Of a stretch of 14,319 nucleotides of DNA, positions 8,415 through 13,824 are shown in pieces. The DNA is from CAYUCY01 sp964443525 (GTDB taxonomy: Bacteria; Pseudomonadota; Alphaproteobacteria; Caedimonadales; Caedimonadaceae). The DNA is taken from positions 1 through 14,319 of the forward strand of contig CAYUCY010000040.1 of the NCBI GenBank assembly GCA_964443525.1, given 5' to 3'. The translations under genes and the position numbers were made by a program. The number at the start of each line of letters is the position of its first letter. Positions within the stretch are counted from its first letter, which is position 1. The notes beneath the pieces were generated by a model. That model did not search any database. It saw only the letters and a list, made by a program, of their open reading frames with translations, and was not told the DNA's origin.

Positions 8415-9353
8415 TTAAAGTTCGTCCGTTATATTTATGGATGAATGGCCTCCGCTACTGCTTTCCAATTGCCCGATTAATCCTTCATCAACGATAGTTC
8501 TTAACGAGACTTCCTCCGAAACCGAATCCGATGTTTCCGTCAAATCTCCTTTTCTTAAAGGATTGTGACTCCCTTTACTTTGAAGGCTTACGATGGATTC
8601 GACGGGAAGCTTTATTCCGTTTTCTCCTCCCATGACAACAAGGGTCTGTTGATGATCGATCGCACCGCCGGAGATACGCCCCGTCACTGTCGTCTTCACC
8701 TCGAGGGGGCTGCTGTTATAACTATTACGTATCATTTCATTGTCTTTCCCAAACAGGGTGACCCTGAATTTATAATTCCCGATAGAGGCTTTTTTGCCCG
8801 TATCAAGAGCTCCATCCCACTCTATAGAATTTTTCCCTGTTTTCAAAGGGTTAGAGGTGTCTTTCAAATTCATTTCAAGAACGCGCACCGGATTATTCAT
8901 CCCGTCCGTAATTAAAATGCTGGCTCGTTCTGCCTGAGTCGGATTGTAAAAGTTCAACCTTGCAGGTTCTTTCTCTTCGAGGTGAAATTGGTTTGTAGAA
9001 ATTTCGACTTCTCTGCCTGTATGACGGGCTGTTTCAAGAAGCTGGGTCACGTTTTGCGTATCTTTTGAAGACTCCAGAAGGTTCTTAATTTCAAGAAGAC
9101 CAGCCACTTGTCCGAACTGAGCAAACTGAGAGGCCATCTGTGTGACGTCCATAGGATTGTTCGGATCCTGATTTTTCAAGGTCGCCATCAAAATTTTAAT
9201 GAAGTTTTCAAACTGGCCCATTGCAAGGGCTCCCATTGACTGCTGAGCCTTTGACTCAACTGCCTTTTCCCGAGCTTTTGCAAGAGCCGCCTCCGCTTTT
9301 TGTACGTCGGGCCTCATATAATCCGTGTTTTTTAATTGTGTTGCTCCCGGCAC
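8415..9353 (-). CDS. flgD: Flagellar hook-capping protein FlgD
   Basis: Scaffold at the tip of the growing hook that promotes FlgE polymerisation. The conserved N-terminal capping region (about 48-95) is obvious: QFENFIKILMATLKNQDP, NPMDVTQMASQFAQFGQVAG and LLEIKNLL. A FlgD Ig-like domain follows (about 115-258, with EPARLNFYNP, NSIEWDG, GNYKFRVT and a final TTVTGRISGG...ESIVSLQS strand). At 312 residues it exceeds the roughly 230 of enterobacterial FlgD; the excess is an N-terminal lead of about 45 residues and a Ser/Glu-rich tail of about 52 residues (261-312). The start is a GTG with AGAGGA about 9 nt upstream; the fliK stop TGA lies in the same stretch (TGAGAGGA), so the two are coupled. 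An internal ATG at codon 13 lacks a comparable site. flgE follows after 39 nt. Confidence 0.92.
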   Translation of the reverse strand: MPGATQLKNTDYMRPDVQKAEAALAKAREKAVESKAQQSMGALAMGQFENFIKILMATLKNQDPNNPMDVTQMASQFAQFGQVAGLLEIKNLLESSKDTQNVTQLLETARHTGREVEISTNQFHLEEKEPARLNFYNPTQAERASILITDGMNNPVRVLEMNLKDTSNPLKTGKNSIEWDGALDTGKKASIGNYKFRVTLFGKDNEMIRNSYNSSPLEVKTTVTGRISGGAIDHQQTLVVMGGENGIKLPVESIVSLQSKGSHNPLRKGDLTETSDSVSEEVSLRTIVDEGLIGQLESSSGGHSSINITDEL

Positions 9354-9366
9354 TGCTTTTTTCCTC

Positions 9367-9903
9367 TCAAATATATGAATCGATTATTTTGGTGGGATCT
9401 GTTCGCCGCAAAGGGTAGGTTGCCATCGGTGATTCGGTCTCGATGTCCATGCTTGCCTCCAACAAACCTTTTGAACGGTTTTCAAATTCTTGATCTTGTT
9501 TAGCCTCTCCGTTTTGTTCGCGGTATTGAAAGCTTAGAGATTCTGAATCACTCTCAAACCCGGATTCCTTGAGGGCTGAGATCAAATCTCCTTGAAGCAC
9601 TCTGTCTTGTCGCAGCAAATCATACGTCTCAAGTCTTTCTGCCTGGATAATCGTTTGAACGCGGCCGTCGTGGGCAATTTCAAGACGGACATTTAGCTTT
9701 CCGAGGTGTTCCGGCTTCAGTTGAATCTCGAGGCGATCAAAACTCCCCCCACCCTTGGACTTTAGTTGAAATGAGATACTCTGTGTTGATTGAACTTCTT
9801 GAGAAAACCCCGAAGAATTCTGGGACACCACTTTAGAAAGCTCCCCATTTGCGCCGGAAACAGGAACGAATTTCCCAAACTCGGGAGAAGCTCTCTCATC
9901 CAT
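9367..9903 (-). CDS. fliK: Flagellar hook-length control protein FliK, C-terminal domain (separated from N-terminal part by a stop)
   Basis: This piece carries the conserved FliK C-terminal domain (Flg_hook), which signals the export gate to switch from hook to filament substrates. The key stretch is LEIQLKPEHLGKLNVRLEIA, followed by DGRVQTIIQAERLETYDLLR, DLISALKESGF and SLSFQYREQ. As drawn it starts at an ATG at 9903, but no Shine-Dalgarno sequence precedes it. The same frame continues upstream without interruption to a TGA at 9928-9930, beyond which lies the 278-residue piece. The whole would be about 465 residues, a normal FliK. It is therefore best read as the severed 3' half of one gene; reinitiation or stop read-through could still give some product. 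Gene order fliK-flgD-flgE supports the identity. Confidence 0.85.
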   Translation of the reverse strand: MDERASPEFGKFVPVSGANGELSKVVSQNSSGFSQEVQSTQSISFQLKSKGGGSFDRLEIQLKPEHLGKLNVRLEIAHDGRVQTIIQAERLETYDLLRQDRVLQGDLISALKESGFESDSESLSFQYREQNGEAKQDQEFENRSKGLLEASMDIETESPMATYPLRRTDPTKIIDSYI

Positions 9904-9927
9904 CGTATTTCTGTCAATAAAGGTTTC

Positions 9928-10764
9928 TCACAGACTTTTTTCCGCCTCCCCCCCCTCAGAGCTAAAGTCTTCTCTTCCATCAAGCGACGTATTCGTCATT
10001 TCCTTAATTGGTTCGTTTTCCTGATCGATTATAGATGGCTCTTTCATCGAGCCATCTATAATTTCACGATTGGATCTCTGACTATTTATCGGATGAAGAG
10101 CCGTCCCCTCCAAAATCTCGACTGACCCTTCGCTCATTAAGGTTCTGAGCGCCTCCCCGTCCATCAATGTCAGCGTCGTTTCAAAAGAAAGCTTCGGCTC
10201 TTCGTCCGGGATGAGCGTACGTTCAACCGTTACGGAAACATCCCGATGCAAAAACTCTCGTTTAAACTCTTCGAAAGCTCGATGATAATCCGCCTTAGGC
10301 TTGGCACTCGCATCTTCAGTCACCCTTTCTTTTGATGTCGATTCCTTTGCTTCGATGATGTTCACCTTTTGCTCGGGGAAAAAACCGGTAATCTTTGTTT
10401 CGAAATCGAGAGCCTCCTCTTCAGTCGAATCCCTTTCTTGAATGAGGTCTTCTTCGGCAGCGTGTTTTTTCGATCGCACCGTTTCTTTTTGGAGAACCTC
10501 CTCTGACTGTAATTTAGAGGTACTCTCCTGGATTTGACCCGTCTCTTGAGGCTTGGGATGTCTTCTAGCTTCTCTCTTCGCAACAGAGATAGGAGTAGAT
10601 ATCCCCTTTTTATCCAGGGGTGTTGAACGAGGTTCAGGAGAACGATCAAGGTCCAATAAAGCCTGAAAATCCGACTCTTCTGTCTTTTCCTTTTTATTTG
10701 AGAAAAGAAGAACTCCTTCCGCTGGCTTCTTCACACCTATAATTCGTTCAAGACCTTGCGTCAT
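9928..10764 (-). CDS. FliK N-terminal region, ending at an in-frame TGA
   Basis: A 278-residue, highly charged, low-complexity protein rich in Glu, Lys and Ser. It begins MTQGLERIIGVKKPAEGVLL and has no recognisable fold or membrane segment. FliK N-terminal regions are poorly conserved and serve as the molecular ruler, and its position fits: good Shine-Dalgarno (GGAGAG, about 5 nt before ATG), first gene after a sigma-54-like promoter, same reading frame as the conserved FliK domain downstream. The TGA at 9928-9930 comes 8 codons before the ATG at 9903 and the codons between are open. This suggests a single nonsense change (for example from CGA or TGG) in an intact fliK. A separate unrelated gene is the alternative, but less likely given frame and length. 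Confidence 0.7.
   Translation of the reverse strand: MTQGLERIIGVKKPAEGVLLFSNKKEKTEESDFQALLDLDRSPEPRSTPLDKKGISTPISVAKREARRHPKPQETGQIQESTSKLQSEEVLQKETVRSKKHAAEEDLIQERDSTEEEALDFETKITGFFPEQKVNIIEAKESTSKERVTEDASAKPKADYHRAFEEFKREFLHRDVSVTVERTLIPDEEPKLSFETTLTLMDGEALRTLMSEGSVEILEGTALHPINSQRSNREIIDGSMKEPSIIDQENEPIKEMTNTSLDGREDFSSEGGEAEKSL
10028..10062 (-). repeat. Perfect 14-bp inverted repeat inside fliK N-terminal region
   Basis: Arms ATTATAGATGGCTC (10028-10041) and its exact complement (10049-10062) flank a 7-nt loop. Read in the fliK frame the element encodes the near-symmetric peptide IIDGSMKEPSIID. It is too perfect for ordinary coding sequence and would fold into a strong hairpin in the mRNA. 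Without a following T-run it is not an intrinsic terminator. Confidence 0.85.
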
Positions 10765-10794
10765 TTAACTCTCCACTTGTCTCAAACATAACAA

Positions 10795-10810
10795 GCAAGG
10801 TGTATGCCAA
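10795..10810 (-). promoter_or_regulatory. Candidate sigma-54 (RpoN) promoter for fliK-flgD-flgE
   Basis: On the minus strand the bases read TTGGCATACACCTTGC. This matches the -24/-12 consensus TGGCAC-N5-TTGC at every position but one (T for the last C). GG and GC are 10 nt apart, as required. A start about 12 nt downstream (near 10783) gives a leader of about 19 nt containing the fliK Shine-Dalgarno sequence. Caulobacter-type hook genes are known to use sigma-54, which fits the context. No activator site was identified. Confidence 0.65.
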
Positions 10811-11243
10811 ACCTAACGGCTCTTCTCCAACATTCTGTTTTTGCTAAAGATTTATTTCTAATCCGGCATGCTAAACGAAAAGCAAAGAACACTCTCTCAA
10901 TGACCCCGATAGAAGCGGCTTTGTTCTGGAGAGCAGGCAGAGAGGTTTTTTGGACGGATTTATCCTGTGTTAACGCAGACAGGCCTTCCGAAGGAGTTCC
11001 AAAGATTCATGATGTTGGCCATGACGATGGCTTCTCTTTTCTGAGACTCAAGTTTGTTTGATTATTTTTATTTGTTTATTTTATAATATGCTATCCGATG
11101 AAACTCTATCAACTTACAACTTATATCACACAAAAATTGATTGTATGTCATAAAATGTGTAACATTGCTTCAATTTAATGTAGTAATTTATCTAAATTCA
11201 TATTAAACAAGGAATATCGCACAAATAATGAATAAGGTATGTC
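10811..11243. other. Gene-poor stretch upstream of fliK and the methyltransferase-like gene
   Basis: No gene is supported here. A + strand ORF (10804-11061, 85 codons) runs through it, but it starts inside the sigma-54-like element and resembles nothing I recognise. On the minus strand a start-less open frame (about 11012 down to 10784) and a short peptide frame beginning MANIMNLWNSFG are also seen, which may be gene debris. From 11050 the DNA turns very AT-rich and holds the likely promoters of the next gene. Upstream activator sites for the sigma-54 promoter would be expected here, but none can be named. Confidence 0.5.
11058..11087 (+). promoter_or_regulatory. Candidate sigma-70 promoter for the methyltransferase-like gene
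   Basis: TTGATT (11058-11063), an 18-nt spacer and a perfect TATAAT (11082-11087) precede the gene by about 155 nt in AT-rich DNA. A second candidate closer to the gene, TTGATT-N17-TAACAT, begins near 11138. AT-rich DNA gives such matches easily, so this is tentative. Confidence 0.4.
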
Positions 11244-12290
11244 ATGAATAGAATAATATATGTTTTTTTAATGGTTTTTTCTTCCATCCAATATGCTTCT
11301 ACCTCAAAGCAAATAGTCTTGGATGAAAGTGAAAAACGGACAGAAGCTCTAACTCTTATCGTAGGTAACTGTAGACATCCCGGGGGGGTCAAACCGGCAG
11401 TTGCAAAAATTATTGAACAAGAACAAGCTGATTTTAGCCATGAAAGCAGTTTTAGCTCAAAGGTTTTGAGTGTAGATATTTGCCCGCTTACGGAAAGTCT
11501 GACGTATCCTCACCTAACGATCGATTTTGCAGGTGCGTCTTCAGATACGATTCTTTCGAGATTAGAAGGTATTCAACCAAATCGTATTTTCTTTGAGTGG
11601 TTTCCTTCGTGCATTTCCGGTACCCCTGGTCAAAATGCTTCTCCCCTTTTGCTGCCGGCTTTAAACAATGCTTTTCAAATCATAGCCAGGGATGGAGAAC
11701 TTATTATTGATCATTTCCCTTATGCTTTTTCTTTACCAAGTGCATCTTCAGCAGCTTTGGAAAAGCTATCGGTTAACAACACGGAACTCTTTCCCCGCGT
11801 TAGCCTGACAATTGAGAAACATGGTTTATCAGAAAGAGAAGGCGTTGTTTCTGCATTGTTACAAAAGCATGATCCATTTACCCTCCATATATGTAGGGGA
11901 GAACATGAGGAGCTCAGGAATTATCTGATATTTCGAATTAAAAATAATAAAGAAACCACTTTTGAAGACTCTAAATGCAAATTTATAAAGAGTAAAACCA
12001 AAATCATTGATAGTTTGGTTGCTCAATTTGCTGAGAATCTTTCTATGCCTCAAACTGAACTTATGATCCGTATCAGTAACGGAATGTTATATTCCTATCA
12101 AAGCACGAAAGAAGACGAGCAAGGGCATTGGGATTTATTTGAGCAACACTATTATATGAAAACCAGATCTTCGCTCATAACAAGCAAGTTGCAGGAAATA
12201 GGATTTTCAGACATAAAAATCAAATATTATCCTGTCAACCCATACAACAAAAGAAAACATGCCTGGCTGATCACCGCCAAGAAAAAATGA
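11244..12290 (+). CDS. Secreted SAM-methyltransferase-like protein, function unknown
   Basis: A 348-residue protein I cannot assign to a named family. Residues 1 to about 19 look like a Sec signal peptide: basic MNR, hydrophobic IIYVFLMVFSSI, likely cleavage after QYAS. The rest follows a class I SAM-methyltransferase layout: a motif-I-like strand and loop TLIVGNCRHPGG (37-48), beta-2 VLSVDIC with acidic D78, a TIDF strand with D94 (92-95), a beta-4-like IFFEWFPSC (115-123), a helix followed by DGELIIDHFPY (150-160), and a final beta-hairpin SKLQEIGFSDIKI...HAWLITAKK. The glycine loop is atypical (GNCRHPGG rather than GxGxG). The ATG has AAGG 6 nt upstream. Base composition is clearly more AT-rich than the neighbours, suggesting acquisition. 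Export of such an enzyme is unusual and hints at a surface or host-directed role; this is inference. Confidence 0.75.
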   Translation: MNRIIYVFLMVFSSIQYASTSKQIVLDESEKRTEALTLIVGNCRHPGGVKPAVAKIIEQEQADFSHESSFSSKVLSVDICPLTESLTYPHLTIDFAGASSDTILSRLEGIQPNRIFFEWFPSCISGTPGQNASPLLLPALNNAFQIIARDGELIIDHFPYAFSLPSASSAALEKLSVNNTELFPRVSLTIEKHGLSEREGVVSALLQKHDPFTLHICRGEHEELRNYLIFRIKNNKETTFEDSKCKFIKSKTKIIDSLVAQFAENLSMPQTELMIRISNGMLYSYQSTKEDEQGHWDLFEQHYYMKTRSSLITSKLQEIGFSDIKIKYYPVNPYNKRKHAWLITAKKK

Positions 12291-12349
12291 AAAATATTAG
12301 AACCTTATGCTGTGATAATAACGATTATAATTTGTTGTTATGAATCCTA

Positions 12350-12375
12350 GTTCCACAAAGTATACTTTGTGGAAC
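12350..12375. repeat. 26-bp perfect palindrome
   Basis: Bases 12350-12375 are identical to their reverse complement (half-site GTTCCACAAAGTA). As RNA it gives an 11-bp stem with a TATA loop. It lies 60 nt after the methyltransferase-like gene. No T-run follows directly (TTTT appears only at about 12384), so it is either an imperfect terminator for that gene or a dimeric protein-binding site. Confidence 0.9.
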
Positions 12376-12412
12376 AGATGATGTTTTAGCATGTAGGGCA
12401 CTGTCAGGTTAG

Positions 12413-12640
12413 GGGTCGCCTGAGAAAACGGAAAAATTGTACGCTAAGACTGTCTTGAGGCTGAGATCGAAACATACGACTGCTCTCTCAGAAGCGATGA
12501 AAGCTCGCTGCCCTGCTTTTGAAGAATCCGAGAACGAGGAAGACGATGATTCTGAATGGGAGGTTAAGAGGGGTTTCATCCCTCCTGTCGATCGAGCTCA
12601 AAGAGGGTCGTTCTTTAAATCTCCTCCTTTAGAACCTTGA
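12413..12640 (+). pseudogene. Short acidic ORF, probable gene remnant
   Basis: The frame is open from after a TAG at 12410-12412 to a TGA at 12638-12640. The only upstream start is a TTG at 12437, giving 67 residues; no ribosome-binding site is evident. The translation has a basic first half (LYAKTVLRLRSKHTTAL) and a strongly acidic cluster EESENEEDDDSEWE, then a basic, Pro-containing end. It overlaps the 3' end of pgsA by 26 nt on the opposite strand. The acidic-then-basic character recalls the tail of the repeat protein at 13500-13787, so it may be the leftover C-terminus of another such gene. A chance frame is possible. Confidence 0.28.
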
Positions 12641-13172
12641 GGCCGTGACGCAGGTAATCATATCCCGTCAAAAGGGTGAGAAGGGCGGCAACCCATAGAG
12701 CAATCAGGCCAAGCGTTGCAAAAGAGAAAAAATGCGGCGACGGCGGGACCGCAATCAGGTATCCGAGAGAGAGCATCTGCAAAAAAGTTTTCCATTTCGC
12801 AAGATACGTCACGGGCATAGAGACCTCTGTCTCTGCTAGAAACTCTCTGAGACCCGAGACCAGAATTTCACGACACAAAATGATAATAGCGGGAATTAAA
12901 GAAAGTCCCCTGATCCTATCAAATCCAGCTAATAAGAGAATTGTCGAAGCTACTAACAGCTTATCTGCAATTGGATCGAGGAAGCGCCCAAACCGCGTCA
13001 TCTGATTCCAATGACGTGCTAGATAGCCATCCAGATAATCCGTCACACAGGCAAGGAAGAAAAGGCCGGTTGCAACCCAAAGGGCGGCGGGCGTGTTTAC
13101 GTAAAAACAAAGCACGATAAAAGGAATAACTAGAATTCGAAGAAGCGTAAGATAGTTCGGGATGCCGGCCAC
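12615..13172 (-). CDS. pgsA: CDP-diacylglycerol--glycerol-3-phosphate 3-phosphatidyltransferase
   Basis: Integral membrane enzyme that makes phosphatidylglycerophosphate from CDP-diacylglycerol and glycerol 3-phosphate, the committed step to phosphatidylglycerol and cardiolipin. The 185 residues have the normal length and start GIPNYLTLLRILVIPF as in E. coli PgsA. The CDP-alcohol phosphotransferase signature D-x2-D-G-x2-A-R-x8-G-x3-D-x3-D is complete (DYLDGYLARHWNQ from about 45, then FGRFLDPIADK). REILVSGLRE further on is also family-specific. Several hydrophobic helices are visible (about 8-27, 30-44, 75-83, 90-105, 130-142, 149-170). The start is GTG with GGAAAG about 10 nt upstream. The gene is monocistronic as far as can be seen. 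Confidence 0.95.
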   Translation of the reverse strand: MAGIPNYLTLLRILVIPFIVLCFYVNTPAALWVATGLFFLACVTDYLDGYLARHWNQMTRFGRFLDPIADKLLVASTILLLAGFDRIRGLSLIPAIIILCREILVSGLREFLAETEVSMPVTYLAKWKTFLQMLSLGYLIAVPPSPHFFSFATLGLIALWVAALLTLLTGYDYLRHGLKVLKEEI

Positions 13173-13222
13173 AGCGATTCTTTCCTACAACGTATAGTTG
13201 GACCGTAAATTACATTTTAAGC

Positions 13223-13250
13223 ACTATAGCTGATTTAAGAAATATGTGAA
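13223..13250 (-). promoter_or_regulatory. Candidate sigma-70 promoter of pgsA
   Basis: On the minus strand TTCACA (13250-13245), a 16-nt spacer and TATAGT (13228-13223) each match consensus at 5 of 6 positions. The predicted start near 13215 leaves a leader of about 42 nt before the GTG of pgsA. Confidence 0.5.
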
Positions 13251-13499
13251 AGAAGTGAGTCTGCTTGAAACAACTCTATCTCATTCAAAAGAAAGGCTCT
13301 AGACAGCTTTAGGGATCAGTCCTCAAAATTCTTAAGATATAAGAGATAGAAAAGTGCCCTCGTTAAGATTTAATCCCTTGTGACCTCAAAAACATTTCTT
13401 GAGACTCATGGGTATCGCAGCCTTTTCGATGTCGTGTTAAGAAAGCCTTCTGAAGCGGATTAAAGCTTGCGCCTGAGCGTTCGACTCCGGGCGATCCTC
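13251..13499. other. Intergenic stretch between pgsA and the repeat-protein gene
   Basis: Together with 13173-13250 this makes a 327-bp gap without a gene; no open frame of useful length is seen. A bulged hairpin at about 13470-13493 (CGCCTGAG with CTCCGGGCG, loop CGTTCGA) follows the stop of the repeat-protein gene. It has no T-run on the minus strand and is at best a weak terminator. Confidence 0.5.
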
Positions 13500-13787
13500 T
13501 TACCCCTTCCTCCCTCTCCGGGCTTTTTTTCGGGGTGGGACTTCGGAGCTCTCATCCTCAGAATCGTCACGAATCCTTTTATTTTCATCTCCTTTAGGTT
13601 CTGAACCCGTGGGTCCTTGAACGGCAAAAGGATTTTGAGGACTGAGTTGTCTATAAGAATCCAGTTTAGCCAACATAAATTGAGCCAGTGCTTTGAAAGG
13701 GGCGTGGGCGGCTAGGATCATGGAGGACAGTCTCAAAGCCTGCTCTGGCGTTGACAAAATCCCGAGATCCTCCGTGTCCCAAATAGT
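13500..13787 (-). pseudogene. Severed C-terminal part of the 42-residue-repeat protein, with NLS-like tail
   Basis: This is the continuation of the repeat gene after its premature TGA. The first part (about 13714-13787) encodes repeat sequence only in a shifted frame (YLGHGGSRDFVNARAGFETVLHDP). From 13712 down it returns to the original frame (AAHAPFKALAQFMLAKLDSY), owing to one extra T at 13713 on the + strand. The tail then reads QLSPQNPFAVQGPTG, an acidic stretch DDSEDESSEV and a basic end PPRKKARRGRKG before TAA. PPRKKARR resembles a classical nuclear localisation signal. A frame usable from the TTG at 13757 would give 85 residues but lacks an evident ribosome-binding site. Confidence 0.6.
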
Positions 13788-13824
13788 TCATTCCCGAGAT
13801 CCTCCGTATCCCAAATAGCTCATT
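13761..13824. repeat. 32-bp tandem duplication
   Basis: Bases 13761-13792 and 13793-13824 are adjacent copies with 2 mismatches. Each begins CCCGAGATCCTCCGT. The 126-bp period of the neighbouring repeats becomes 158 bp exactly here (126 + 32). Since 32 is not a multiple of 3 it shifts the frame and brings in the TGA at 13788-13790. Confidence 0.9.

Noticed and set aside
9928..9930. Reading TGA as tryptophan (alternative genetic code) to heal fliK and the repeat gene
   Set aside because: The fliK C-terminal frame itself ends properly at a TGA in front of the flgD ribosome-binding site, the methyltransferase-like gene ends in TGA, and the intact genes use TGG for tryptophan.
9762..9983. 73-codon minus ORF crossing the fliK stop in another frame, as evidence of a frameshifted product
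   Set aside because: It lacks any FliK sequence; the FliK domain is in the original frame, so a substitution, not a frameshift, explains the interruption.
10804..11061. 85-codon + strand ORF as a gene
   Set aside because: It starts within the sigma-54-like element, has only a poor ribosome-binding site and no recognisable motif.
13476..13500. tRNA T-arm-like sequence GTTCGACTCC
   Set aside because: The flanking bases do not pair as a 5-bp T stem, and no anticodon arm or acceptor stem is found around it.
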